A stretch of 64,000 nt of DNA from the NCBI GenBank assembly GCA_038199035.1, contig JBBPZM010000061.1:1-64000 (forward strand), read 5' to 3'. The DNA comes from DATAEY01 sp038199035. Lineage in GTDB: Bacteria; Actinomycetota; Thermoleophilia; Solirubrobacterales; Solirubrobacteraceae. Of the stretch, positions 1-8,754 are shown one piece after another (position 1 is the stretch's first letter; the number at the start of each line of letters is the position of its first letter). A program made the translations under genes and the position numbers. The notes beneath the pieces were generated by a model. That model saw only the letters and a program-made list of their open reading frames with translations, made no database searches and had not been told where the DNA came from.

Positions 1-1169
1 CCGTCGAACATCGCGTTGACCATGATCACGTCGTAGTGCTTGTAGGAGGCGACGGCCTCGTCGAGGTCGTCGCGCAGCTTGAGGTCGATCGGCATCCAGT
101 CCGGTGTGCCGTGGCGGTGGTTGATCACCGCGACCAGCGCCTCGATGCGCTCGAGGTACTCCGCGTACTCCGGCACGTCGGTCCGTGACGGCATGAGCTG
201 GGCGATGAACGTGACCCGCTCGGCGAACTCGGGGTGCTGCTCGAGGAAGATGTCGAAGGCGGTGAACCCGCGCAGGACGTTCTTGGACAGGTCGGCGCGG
301 TCGACCCGCAGGATGAGATGGTCGCGCCGACGGCGCAGCAGCTCTCGCTCGAACTCCTCCACCCGGTCGCTCTGGGCGACGGCCAGCGTCGCCTCGTAGT
401 CGATGGGCAGCGGGTAGGCGCGCACCCAGACCTCGCGCTTCTCGCAGCGGACCAGGCCGCGCTCGAAGTCGACGTCGTAGCCCATCAGGTCGCGGCAGCA
501 CTGGAGGAAGTTGCGCCGGTAGGAGCGGGTGTGGAAGCCGATGATGTCGTTGGACAGCAGCCCGTTGTAGATCTCCTCGCGGATCATGGTGGGCAGCACC
601 CGCCAGGCGTCCGACTGCGTCCACGGGATGTGGACGAAGTGGTGCAGAAAGGCGTCGGGCCGCGCGCGGCGGATCAGCGCCGGCAGGGTGTACAGGTGGT
701 AGTCGTGGACCATGACCACCGGCTCGTCCACGTCCTCGACCTCCTCGAGCACGGCGCGGGCCAGGTCCTCGTTGACGACGTTGTAGCCGAACTCGAAGGC
801 CTCGACCTCGTGGCGGCGGATGTCGGGGGCGTTGGAGAGGTCCCACAGGTAGTGCTGGATGAACCACAGGATCGGGTTGGCGAAGATCGAGTAGAAGCGC
901 TCGTAGGCGTCACGGTCGGAGTCCACGAGGCGGATGCGGAACGTCCCGCCGCCGGGCGACTCGACGGTGAACGGCCGCCCGCCGTGCTCGCGCGAGACCC
1001 GCGAGTCCTCCTCGGTCATGGCCGAGGCCACCCACACGGCGTCGCGGTGCGACACCAGGCCGGTGAGCGCGGTGACCAGGCCGCCGCCCCCGCGGCTGAT
1101 CCCCTCGGGCTCGAAGGTCACCGGCCCGCGGTTGGAGACCAGGACCAGCGGCGGCGCTTCTTCGGTCAT
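1..1169 (-). CDS. otsA: Trehalose-6-phosphate synthase (GT20), 3' end cut by window edge
   Basis: Retaining glycosyltransferase of family GT20, expected to make trehalose-6-phosphate from a nucleotide-activated glucose and glucose-6-phosphate in the cytoplasm. The ATG is at 1169, and 389 codons lie inside the window. After MTEEAPPLVLVSNRGP comes the glycine-rich loop SRGGGG, then VHDYHLY, a HFVHIPW segment, NDIIGFHT and VDRADLSKNVLRGF. These match the ordered donor and acceptor motifs of the OtsA fold; the SKNVLRGF form replaces the E. coli YTKG type. The C-terminal part is missing only because the window ends. It lies 60 bp downstream of treT on the same strand, so the two probably form one trehalose locus. 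No otsB phosphatase is visible. A related GT20 such as glucosylglycerol-phosphate synthase is possible. Confidence 0.88.
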   Translation of the reverse strand, partial: MTEEAPPLVLVSNRGPVTFEPEGISRGGGGLVTALTGLVSHRDAVWVASAMTEEDSRVSREHGGRPFTVESPGGGTFRIRLVDSDRDAYERFYSIFANPILWFIQHYLWDLSNAPDIRRHEVEAFEFGYNVVNEDLARAVLEEVEDVDEPVVMVHDYHLYTLPALIRRARPDAFLHHFVHIPWTQSDAWRVLPTMIREEIYNGLLSNDIIGFHTRSYRRNFLQCCRDLMGYDVDFERGLVRCEKREVWVRAYPLPIDYEATLAVAQSDRVEEFERELLRRRRDHLILRVDRADLSKNVLRGFTAFDIFLEQHPEFAERVTFIAQLMPSRTDVPEYAEYLERIEALVAVINHRHGTPDWMPIDLKLRDDLDEAVASYKHYDVIMVNAMFD

Positions 1170-1229
1170 CTCGCTAGCCCCGCCGAGCGCAGGCGCGGTC
1201 GGGAACGAGCGTGATCGCGTTAGGGGCCA

Positions 1230-2462
1230 TCACGCCGACATCTGAAGCAGGATCCGCAGCCAATCGCGCAGCAGCCGCGGCATCAGGAAGTGGGTGCGCA
1301 CGTACTCCTTGCCCCGGCGACCGAGGTCCTTGCCCAGCGCGGGGTCGCGCAGCACGTCGGCCATGCGCGCCGCGCACTCCTCGACCGTGGCGACCAGGAA
1401 GCCGGTCTCGCCGTCCTTGACCTGGAGGGGAATCCCGCCCACGTCGCCGCCGATGAACGGCTTGGCCTTCCAGATCGCCTCGGACACGGTCAGCCCGAAG
1501 CCCTCGCGCGTGCTCTTCTGCACCAGCACGTCGGCGTAGGACTGAAACGCGTTGACCTCGATCGCCCCGACGTTGTTGAAGTTGTTGAGGATGTGGATGT
1601 CGGGGTCGCCCTCGGCGTGGGCGATCGTCGCGTTGAAGAAGTCCCAGCCCTCCGGGTCGTCGGTGGCCATCGACCCCACCAGCGCGAGCTGAACCTCGGG
1701 GAACTCCTCCTTGACCAGCCGGTAGGCGTCGATCACCCCCAGCGGGTCCTTCCACGGGTCGAAGCGCGAGACCTGGCAGATCAGCGGGCGGTCGACGTCG
1801 AGCCCGAACTGGTTGCAGACGAACACGGCGTCCTCGGGGGACAGGGCCATGTTCTTGGGCGCGAGCGGGTCGATCGCCGGCGGGACGATGTGGACCTTGC
1901 CGTTCATCCCCGGCGGCACGTACTGGCGCATGTGGAAGACCGAGGCGGGATAGCCCTCGATGTGCTCCATGAGGCGCCCGATCGTCTGCTGGTTGGGCGT
2001 CGAGAGGTCGATGTGGCAGCGCCACGCCCAGCAGCGGGCCTTCTCGGGGACGAGCGTGTGCAGGGCGGCGGGCTGGGGGTCGTGGACGATGCACACGTCC
2101 CACCCCTCGGTCATCTCGCGGGCGTTCATCTGGTTGTACTGGCGCCAGGTGTGCCACTCGTCCTCGGTCAGGTCCTGCGGGCTGCCCTGGAGGGCGTTGT
2201 GCATGAGCTTGGTCGCGTTGAAGAACTCCTCGCGCCCGTAGATGACCTGCCACTCGGCCTCGAGCCCCACGTCGCGCATCAGCGGCACGAGCGTGTAGAG
2301 GATCTCCGACACCCCGCCGCCGAAGGCCGTGGCCGAAAGGTGCAGGACCCGCTTGCCCTTGAGCGGCTCGGCCAGCTTGCGCACCTCGTCGACCAGCGGC
2401 CAGCCCACGATGTGGGTGTAGTCGCCGAGGCTCTTGTGACCGACGGATACGGGCTGGAGCAC
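1230..2462 (-). CDS. treT: Trehalose synthase TreT (GT4 glycosyltransferase)
   Basis: A 410-aa GT4 enzyme expected to make trehalose directly (and reversibly) from an NDP-glucose and free glucose. The start is GTG at 2462. The N-terminus has HIVGWPLVDEV and LHLSATAFGGGVSEIL, the glycine-rich first Rossmann motif typical of TreT. The C-terminal half has VCQVSRFDPWKDPLGVIDAY (donor lobe) and KSTREGFGLTVSEA, the E-x7-E signature. Length and motif order match archaeal and Thermotoga/Rubrobacter TreT. The gene is followed by otsA, so two independent trehalose routes sit side by side. A TACAGT box at 2495-2500 (minus strand) is a possible -10. There is no clear ribosome-binding site. Confidence 0.87.
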   Translation of the reverse strand: MLQPVSVGHKSLGDYTHIVGWPLVDEVRKLAEPLKGKRVLHLSATAFGGGVSEILYTLVPLMRDVGLEAEWQVIYGREEFFNATKLMHNALQGSPQDLTEDEWHTWRQYNQMNAREMTEGWDVCIVHDPQPAALHTLVPEKARCWAWRCHIDLSTPNQQTIGRLMEHIEGYPASVFHMRQYVPPGMNGKVHIVPPAIDPLAPKNMALSPEDAVFVCNQFGLDVDRPLICQVSRFDPWKDPLGVIDAYRLVKEEFPEVQLALVGSMATDDPEGWDFFNATIAHAEGDPDIHILNNFNNVGAIEVNAFQSYADVLVQKSTREGFGLTVSEAIWKAKPFIGGDVGGIPLQVKDGETGFLVATVEECAARMADVLRDPALGKDLGRRGKEYVRTHFLMPRLLRDWLRILLQMSA

Positions 2463-2508
2463 GAGGAAGCGCCGCGGGGGTCAGGCGCGGCGCCACTGTA
2501 GCGTGGGC

Positions 2509-3693
2509 CTAGGGCCGCGCGCCCGGCACGCTCGCCGGCCGCTGCCCGAGGGTCAGGCGCACCGTGCGCCGCGCTCCGCCGCGCCAGGCCTCGAGGCTGA
2601 CGGTCTCGCCCGGGCGCCGCCGGGCGATCGCCCGCGAGAGGTCGGACTCCTCGCGGATGGCCGTCGCGTCCACCCGGGTGATGATGTCGCCGCCGATGCG
2701 GAAGGGCTGGGACTGGAAGCGCGCGGTGCGGGTGCCTCCACGCAGCCCCGCCCTGGCGGCCGGGCTGCCGGGATTGACCGTCTGGACGTAGGCGCCGCGG
2801 CCGACGGGCAGGCCGAAGCGGCGGGCCAGCTGGGGATAGAGCGCCACCGAGGAGACCCCGATATAGGCATAGGCGACCCGGCCGTCGGCCCGCAGCTGGT
2901 CGAGCGAGCGCTTCACCGTGTCGACGGGGACGGCGAAGCCCACGCCCTCGCCGCCGCCGCTGCTCGAGCTGATCTGCGAGTTGATGCCGAGCACCCGGCC
3001 GTCGCCGTCGACCAGGGGGCCGCCGGAGTTGCCGTGGTTGACCGCCGCGTCGGTCTGGATGGCGTCGGAGATCTGGAAGTCGGTGAGCGAGTCGATCGTG
3101 CGGTCGGTGGCCGAGATCACCCCCACCGACAGGGACTGGGGCTCGCCGAAGGGGCTGCCGATCGCCGCCACCGGCGAGCCGACCGCGAGGCGAGCGCTGG
3201 AGCCCAGAGGCAGCGGCCGCAGCGTCAGGCCGGCGGGGTCGATGCGCAGCAGCGCCACGTCGGAGTTGGGATCGGTCCCCACGATCCGCGCCGAGACCTC
3301 GTTGGCGTCGGCGAACTTGACGTAGACCGCCTGGGCGCGGCGCAGCGGGCCGCCGCCCGCGGCGCCGCCGCCGCCGTTGGTTACCACGTGCGCGTTGGTC
3401 GCCACCTCTCCGTTGCCGTTGAGGACGAAGCCCGATCCCAGCCCGCGCTGGTCGCCGAACACGCTGATCACCGTCACCACTCCCGGCGCCTCGCGGCGGT
3501 AGATCTCGGTGGGGTCGAAGCCCCCGCCGCCCAGCCCCTTGACGGTCTCCACGCGGCTCGGCGGCGGCGGTTGGGTGGCGGTGGGCGCCGGCGTCGCCGC
3601 CTGGGTGCCCGTGCCCTGTGAGCCGGCCCCGCAGCCCGCGGCCAAGACGGCGGCCGCGGCGGTCGCGGCCAGCAGCCGGCCTCGAGCCCTCAC
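2509..3693 (-). CDS. HtrA/DegP-type serine protease, lipoprotein with PDZ domain
   Basis: A 394-aa S1C protease of envelope quality control. The signal sequence ends in a lipobox with Cys21, so the protein is probably lipid-anchored outside the membrane. The trypsin-like domain carries the triad His102 (NAHVV), Asp145 (NSDVAL) and Ser223 (HGNSGGP). One PDZ domain follows (about residues 285-390). A Gly-rich loop lies right after the catalytic His. Its start overlaps the stop of the upstream histidine kinase gene by 4 bases, giving an RR-HK-HtrA operon. By analogy with other envelope-stress operons the protease is probably an output of this two-component system; that link is inferred from gene order. 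Confidence 0.9.
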   Translation of the reverse strand: MRARGRLLAATAAAAVLAAGCGAGSQGTGTQAATPAPTATQPPPPSRVETVKGLGGGGFDPTEIYRREAPGVVTVISVFGDQRGLGSGFVLNGNGEVATNAHVVTNGGGGAAGGGPLRRAQAVYVKFADANEVSARIVGTDPNSDVALLRIDPAGLTLRPLPLGSSARLAVGSPVAAIGSPFGEPQSLSVGVISATDRTIDSLTDFQISDAIQTDAAVNHGNSGGPLVDGDGRVLGINSQISSSSGGGEGVGFAVPVDTVKRSLDQLRADGRVAYAYIGVSSVALYPQLARRFGLPVGRGAYVQTVNPGSPAARAGLRGGTRTARFQSQPFRIGGDIITRVDATAIREESDLSRAIARRRPGETVSLEAWRGGARRTVRLTLGQRPASVPGARP

Positions 3694-5078
3694 GTCGGGA
3701 GCTCCAGTGTGAACGTGGTGCGCCCCGGGGCCGACTCGACGGCCAGGTTGCCGTCCATCTGGTCGGCGAGCTCGCGTGCGATGGCGAGGCCGAGCCCCGA
3801 GCCCTGGGCGTCGTCGGAGGTGAAGAACGGCTCGAAGATCCGCGGCAGCACATCCCGACGGATGCCCAGGCCGGTGTCGCGCACGGCCAGGCGCACGTTG
3901 CCGTTCTCGCCATCGGCGCTGACGAAGATCTGGGTTCCCTGCGGGGTGTGGGCGAGCGCGTTGTCGATGAGGATGCGCATTATCTGGGCTACGCGCTCAG
4001 GGTCGCACAGCGCCTGGATCGGCGCCGGCTGGAGGCGCAGGCGCAGGTGGGAGTCGTGGCGGGTCAGGGCGGGGGTGAACTCGGCGGTCACGGCCTTGGC
4101 CAGCTCGCCCACGTCGGTCGGCTGGCAGTCGAGCTCGAGCGACCCGGCCTCGAGTCGTGACAGATCGAGCAGCTCCTTGGCCAGCTTGCGCAGCCGGTCG
4201 GTCTGCTCGCGGACCTGGCCCAGGAACTGCTGGCGCTCCTCCTCGTCGAGGTCCTCGTCCTGGAGCAGCTCGACGAACCCCCCCAGCGAGAAGATCGGCG
4301 TGCGCAGCTCGTGGGAGGCGGTGGCGATGAAGCGCTTGCGCGCGCTGTCGAGCTGCGCGAGCTGGCGCTGCATCTCGTTGAAGGCACGGGCGAGCTGGCC
4401 GAGCTCGTCCTCGGAGTCGACGGGGATGGGGGAGAAGTTCCCGGCCGCGACCTGGCCGGCGGCCTGCTCGAGGCGCTTGACCCGGCGCGAGAGGGCGCGC
4501 GAGGCCGCGTAGCCCGCCAGCAGGGCGAAGAACAGGGCGATCCCGCCGGCGATGGCGATCTGGCGGCGGATCAACGCGACGTTGCTCTGGACGTCGCCCA
4601 GCGGGGAGGAGAAGACCACCACCCGCGCCACCCGGCCGCCGAACAGCAGCGGTCGCGCGGCCTCGGCGAGGCGCCCCATCCCGGTCGACTCGGTCCCGCT
4701 GATCGGGCGCTCGATGCCGGCCGCCTCAAACGCGACGGGGAACGAGGCGCCGCCGGCGTCGGGCCGGGCGGTCGAGTCGGCGATCAGGTAGGTCTGGACG
4801 CCCTGGGTGCCCTGGGAGACCCCGAACAGCGTGACGCGGGCGCCCGAGCGGTCGGCGGCCAGGCGCACGGCGTGGGTGACACCGGCCTTGTTCACGCTGG
4901 TGCCAATCGAGCGCCGCAGCAGCGGCGTCGACTCCTGGGCCGCGGTGGCCAGCTCTGCCAGCTTCTGCTTGCGCAGGCTCGATTCCAGCTGGGGCACGAC
5001 GTAGAGGAAGATCCCCGTGATCGCCGTGAAGACGATCGCGAAGAAGATGAGGGTGAGCCGGTTGCGCAGCGAGCGCAT
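3690..5078 (-). CDS. Sensor histidine kinase (HAMP-HisKA-HATPase)
   Basis: A 462-aa membrane sensor kinase. TM1 is at residues 8-28, an extracytoplasmic sensor region runs to about 172, and TM2 is about 173-193. HAMP follows (194-247), then the HisKA dimerisation domain with phospho-acceptor His256 in ASHELRTP. The HATPase domain shows an N box (DNALAHTP), a G1 box (RDTGLGI) and a G2 box (GSGLGLAIA). It lies 2 bases downstream of the response regulator gene and overlaps the HtrA gene by 4 bases, so the three should be co-transcribed. The sensor domain gives no clue to its ligand; the HtrA partner suggests envelope or misfolded-protein stress. Confidence 0.93.
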   Translation of the reverse strand: MRSLRNRLTLIFFAIVFTAITGIFLYVVPQLESSLRKQKLAELATAAQESTPLLRRSIGTSVNKAGVTHAVRLAADRSGARVTLFGVSQGTQGVQTYLIADSTARPDAGGASFPVAFEAAGIERPISGTESTGMGRLAEAARPLLFGGRVARVVVFSSPLGDVQSNVALIRRQIAIAGGIALFFALLAGYAASRALSRRVKRLEQAAGQVAAGNFSPIPVDSEDELGQLARAFNEMQRQLAQLDSARKRFIATASHELRTPIFSLGGFVELLQDEDLDEEERQQFLGQVREQTDRLRKLAKELLDLSRLEAGSLELDCQPTDVGELAKAVTAEFTPALTRHDSHLRLRLQPAPIQALCDPERVAQIMRILIDNALAHTPQGTQIFVSADGENGNVRLAVRDTGLGIRRDVLPRIFEPFFTSDDAQGSGLGLAIARELADQMDGNLAVESAPGRTTFTLELPT

Positions 5079-5080
5079 GC

Positions 5081-5803
5081 TCAGGCGGCCCGCGGGCCGC
5101 GGCGATCGCGGAAGCGATAGCCCACGCCGCGCACGGTGAAGATGTAGTCGGGCTCCTTGGCGTCGCGCTCGAGCTTCTCGCGCAGGTGGCGGATGTGGAC
5201 GTCGATCGTGCGCGGGTCGCGGAACGCCGAGTCCCCCCAGATGCGCGACAGCAGCTGTTCGCGCGAGAAGACCCGCCCGGGGTTGCGGGCCAGCGCGCCG
5301 AGGATCTCGAACTCGACGAAGGTCAGCTTGGCCTCGCGCTCGCCGACGTGGACCGTGCGCTTGGCGAAGTCGATGTGCAGCTCGCCCGCCGACAAGGGGA
5401 GCTCGTTCTCCTCCTGGGCGGCGGAGACCATCTCGGCGCGGCGCAGCGCCGCCTTCACGCGCGAGCGGAACTCCCGCATCGAGAACGGCTTGGTTATGTA
5501 GTCATCGGCTCCGAGCTCGAGCCCGAGGACCTTGTCGATCTCCTCGGTCTTGGCCGTGAGCATGATGATCGGCACGGGGCTGCGGGCACGAAGGCGCCGG
5601 CACACCTCGAGGCCGTCGATGCGCGGCATCATCACGTCGAGGACCACGAGGTCGAAGGGCTGCTCGGCGAAGCGATCCAGCGCCTCGCGCCCGTCGGTCG
5701 CGCGGACGACCTCGTAGCCGTCCTTGCGCAGGGGGTAGGAGAGCAGTGTCTGGATCGACTGCTCGTCGTCGACGAGCAGGATGCGGGCGGGGCGCTCGGG
5801 CAC
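5081..5803 (-). CDS. Response regulator, OmpR/PhoB family
   Basis: A 240-aa transcription regulator with a receiver domain and a winged-helix DNA-binding domain. The acidic pocket is VDDEQ (residues 11-15), phospho-acceptor Asp56 lies in VLDVMMP, and Lys105 in ITKPF completes the switch. The C-terminal part ends IFTVRGVGYRF, as in OmpR-type winged helices. I chose GTG 5803 because it directly precedes the conserved PARILLVDDE start and has a GGAGG about 12 bases upstream. A longer frame reaching 5920 would overlap the divergent gene's start and adds a Pro/Arg-rich segment with no conserved look. First gene of an operon with the kinase and HtrA protease. Confidence 0.93.
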   Translation of the reverse strand: MPERPARILLVDDEQSIQTLLSYPLRKDGYEVVRATDGREALDRFAEQPFDLVVLDVMMPRIDGLEVCRRLRARSPVPIIMLTAKTEEIDKVLGLELGADDYITKPFSMREFRSRVKAALRRAEMVSAAQEENELPLSAGELHIDFAKRTVHVGEREAKLTFVEFEILGALARNPGRVFSREQLLSRIWGDSAFRDPRTIDVHIRHLREKLERDAKEPDYIFTVRGVGYRFRDRRGPRAA

Positions 5804-5918
5804 GGCGGCGATCGCCTCCCAGCTTAGAGATGGTCGCGCCCGCCCACGGCGGTTGCCCCCGGCCTGCGGCCCGATCCTCGGCGGTCTTCGCCCACCAGGC
5901 CAATAGGGTGAGCGGAGC

Positions 5919-7679
5919 ATGCTCGACCCCCGGATCTACCGGGCCGCGGTGGTCCCCGCGTTGCTCGCCCTCATCGTCGCCGCCTTCTCGATCGAAAGCC
6001 CTCCGCGCGCCCTCCCCGCCGGCCTGCCGCCCGACTCCTTCTCGGGTCCCCGCGCCTCCGCCGGCCTGCGTGAGCTTGCTGCCGCCTTCCCGTCACGGGC
6101 GCCCGGCAGCGGAGGCGACCGCCGCCTGGCCGCCCGCGTGCGCTCGGCCCTCGCCGACACCGGCTTCGACGTGCGTGTGCGCAGCTTCAGCGCGCGCACC
6201 GCCCGCGGATGGCAGCGTCTCCAGACCGTCGTCGGTCAGCGCACCGGGCTCTCGAGCCGCCAGATCGTGGTGGTCGCCCACCGCGACGCGCTGTCGCGTC
6301 CCGCCCTCGCGCAGCTGTCGGGAACGGCGGGGCTGCTCGAGCTCGCGCGGGTCTTCCAGGGCAGGACCCTGCACAAGACGCTGGTCCTCGTGTCGACCAG
6401 CGGGGGAAGTGGGGGCGCGGCCGGGGCGGCGGAGACCGCGCGCCACCTCGAGGGCCCGGTCGACGCCGTCGTCGTCCTCGGTGACCTGGCCGGTGGGCGG
6501 GTACGCCGGCCGATCGTCGTCCCCTGGTCCAACGGGGAGGGCATCGCGCCGCCTGAGCTCCCGGCGACGATGGACGCGGCCGTGCGCCTGGAGACCGTCC
6601 TGGCCCCGGGCGACCCCGGCGTCCTCTCCCAGTTCGCCCGCCTGGCCTTCCCGGTGACGGTGGGCGAGCAGGGCGAGCTGGCCGCTCGCGGCCTGCCCGC
6701 CGCCCTGCTCTCGGTCAGCGGCGAGCGCGGCCCGGCGCCCGGCGATCCGGTGAGCCCCGAGCGCTTCGCCGCCTTCGGGAGGGCGGCGCTACGCACGATC
6801 ACCGCGCTGGACGCCCGTGACACCGCGCCCCGCGCACCACGCGCCGAGCTGGTCGCCGCCGGGAAGCTGCTGCCCGGGTGGGCGGTGCGCCTGCTGGTCG
6901 GGGCCCTGATCCTCCCGGCGCTGCTGGCCGCAGTGGACGGCTTCGCCCGGATGCGCCGCCGGCGCCGTCCCGTCGGCGTCTGGGTCGTGTGGGTGCTGGC
7001 GGGGGCGATCCCCTTCCTGGCGGCGGCGGGCTTTGCCTGGCTTCTGTCGGTGGTCGGCCTGATGCCCACGCCGCCTCCGGCTCCGGCGCCGGTGGGAGCC
7101 GTCCCCCTCGGCGCGGCGGCCGCGGCCGCGATCACGGTCGTCGCGCTCGTAGCCGTGGTGGGCTGGGTGGCCCTGAGACCCCTTGTCTTGCGCGCGGCGG
7201 GGGTGCGCGGCGACCCGTCGTCGCCCGGCGCGGCGGCCGCCCTCGCGCTGGTGCTCGTGGCGGTGGTCGGACTCGCCTGGCTGTTCAATCCCTTTGCCGC
7301 GGCGCTGCTCCTCGGCGCCCTGCACGGCTGGATGCTGCTGGTGGCGCCCGAGGTGCGCGTGCGCCGCAGCGTGGCCCTCGGCCTGGTCGCGCTGAGCCTG
7401 GCGCCGCTCGCCCTGGTCGTCCTCTACTACGGGCTGGCGCTGGGGGCCGGACCGCTTGCGCTGGCGTGGAACTGGCTGCTTATCGCCGTGGGCGGGCAGG
7501 TTGGGTTGCTCGGCGTCATCTGGTGGTCCGCGCTGCTCGGGTGCCTGGCAAGCGTCCTGGCCATCGTGCGCGCCAAGCGCTTCGAGCCGCCCGAGCCGGT
7601 CGAGGCGGTGATCCGCGGACCGGTGAGCTACGCCGGCCCCGGGTCGCTGGGCGGCACGGAGTCGGCGCTGCGGCGCTGA
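5919..7679 (+). CDS. M28-peptidase-like membrane protein, probably catalytically dead
   Basis: A 586-aa protein. An N-terminal membrane segment is followed by an extracytoplasmic domain (about 40-290) resembling zinc peptidase family M28: VVVAHRDA takes the place of the HxD zinc motif and GTAGLLELAR that of GVAALLELAR. The second-metal Asp and the catalytic Glu-Glu motif (usually DGEE or similar) are absent; that place reads STSGGSGGAAG. About seven hydrophobic segments follow (320-560). The arrangement resembles membrane-anchored M28-like proteins, but the ligands say it is not an active peptidase. It may bind peptides or cell-wall material. ATG 5919 follows a TAGGGT box at 5904-5909 and a weak GAGCGGAG sequence. 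Divergent from the response regulator. Confidence 0.6.
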   Translation: MLDPRIYRAAVVPALLALIVAAFSIESPPRALPAGLPPDSFSGPRASAGLRELAAAFPSRAPGSGGDRRLAARVRSALADTGFDVRVRSFSARTARGWQRLQTVVGQRTGLSSRQIVVVAHRDALSRPALAQLSGTAGLLELARVFQGRTLHKTLVLVSTSGGSGGAAGAAETARHLEGPVDAVVVLGDLAGGRVRRPIVVPWSNGEGIAPPELPATMDAAVRLETVLAPGDPGVLSQFARLAFPVTVGEQGELAARGLPAALLSVSGERGPAPGDPVSPERFAAFGRAALRTITALDARDTAPRAPRAELVAAGKLLPGWAVRLLVGALILPALLAAVDGFARMRRRRRPVGVWVVWVLAGAIPFLAAAGFAWLLSVVGLMPTPPPAPAPVGAVPLGAAAAAAITVVALVAVVGWVALRPLVLRAAGVRGDPSSPGAAAALALVLVAVVGLAWLFNPFAAALLLGALHGWMLLVAPEVRVRRSVALGLVALSLAPLALVVLYYGLALGAGPLALAWNWLLIAVGGQVGLLGVIWWSALLGCLASVLAIVRAKRFEPPEPVEAVIRGPVSYAGPGSLGGTESALRR

Positions 7680-7728
7680 GCGCCGGCCGTCGGCGGGGCA
7701 GGCGGGGCCAGCCATTACATTGCTCGGG

Positions 7729-8634
7729 ATGGGACCCGTGGAGGCACCGCCGCGCCCGGCGCTGGCCGGCGGCGATCGCCCCCCGAGCGGGGAGCGAAGG
7801 GAGGGCGGGGTGCGTCGCGCGCTGCGCGCGCTCTCGACGGTCCTGATCGTCTCGGGCGCCCTGCTGATCCTCGACGCCGGCCTGACGCTGGTGTGGCAGG
7901 AGCCGGTCTCGGCCGTCTACGCGCGCTTCCACCAGCAGGAGCTGGCCGGTCAGCTCGCCGGCCTTCAGGACGTCACCGAGCTCCAGCTTCGCGCCCTGGA
8001 TCAGCTGCGCACCGAGCGCCGCCGCGTCGCCTTTCTGGCGCGGGCGCTGCGGCGGCGCGCGAAGCCCGGCGATCCCATCGGACGCATCGAGATCGCCCGC
8101 ATGAGGATCAACTTCGTGGTCGTCGAGGGGACCGACACGGCGAGCCTCCAGAAGGGGCCCGGCCACTATCCCGACACGACGTTCCCCGGGCTGCGGGGGA
8201 CGGTGGCGATCGCGGGCCATCGCACCACGTACCTCGCCCCGTTCCGTCGGCTCAACCTGATGCGCAAGGGCGATCCGATCGTGCTGGACATGCCCTACGC
8301 GCGCTTCGTCTACCGCACCGAGCTGCGCACGATCGTCTCGCCCACGGCCTACCGCTACGTCACCCGCCGCGTCGGTCACGACCGCCTCGCCCTCACCGCG
8401 TGCCATCCCCTCTACAGCGCCGCTCAGCGCATCGTCGTCTTCGCCCGGCTGGTCGACGTGCAGCCCCGCGGGCGTGCCCGCCCGGCGGCGGCCGCCCACG
8501 GGCCGGCGCCGCCCGTGGCGGCGGGCGGCCGCTTCCCGTGGCTGCTCGTCGGCGTGGTCGTCGTTCTCCTGCTCGGGGCGCTGGCCGCCGCGGCGCTAGT
8601 CGCGCGGCGACGCCGCGGGCGACGCGTCGGCTGA
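7729..8634 (+). CDS. Sortase (class E-like transpeptidase)
   Basis: A membrane-anchored cysteine transpeptidase that attaches surface proteins to the cell wall or joins pilin-like subunits. There is one N-terminal membrane segment (LSTVLIVSGALLILDAGL), then a charged linker and the sortase barrel. Catalytic residues are visible: His164 in IAGHRTTY, Cys225 in LTACHP and Arg234 in AAQRIVV. The C-terminus has a second membrane segment and an Arg-rich tail (ARRRRGRR). ATG 7729 sits 7 bases after TACATT (7716-7721), consistent with a leaderless mRNA. A GTG at 7810 with a GGGAGGG ribosome-binding site is a good alternative start. No LPxTG-type substrate or pilin gene is present nearby. Confidence 0.9.
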   Translation: MGPVEAPPRPALAGGDRPPSGERREGGVRRALRALSTVLIVSGALLILDAGLTLVWQEPVSAVYARFHQQELAGQLAGLQDVTELQLRALDQLRTERRRVAFLARALRRRAKPGDPIGRIEIARMRINFVVVEGTDTASLQKGPGHYPDTTFPGLRGTVAIAGHRTTYLAPFRRLNLMRKGDPIVLDMPYARFVYRTELRTIVSPTAYRYVTRRVGHDRLALTACHPLYSAAQRIVVFARLVDVQPRGRARPAAAAHGPAPPVAAGGRFPWLLVGVVVVLLLGALAAAALVARRRRGRRVG

Positions 8635-8754
8635 GCCCGCACCCGGGCAGCCGTCCCTGTGCGGCGCTCGCCATGGGGTCGGCGCCCCAGGACGCTCGTC
8701 CAACGTGGCGGCAAACGTTCAGGCCGCGGCCCGGGGGGCGACGACCACAGGGTC

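Noticed and set aside
5804..5920. Upstream extension of the response regulator to ATG 5920
   Set aside because: It adds a Pro/Arg-rich segment not typical of OmpR regulators and overlaps the start of the divergent gene; GTG 5803 has a ribosome-binding site.
7720..7728. TTG start for the sortase
   Set aside because: It lies within the TACATT -10 box proposed for ATG 7729; the ATG and the GTG at 7810 are better supported.
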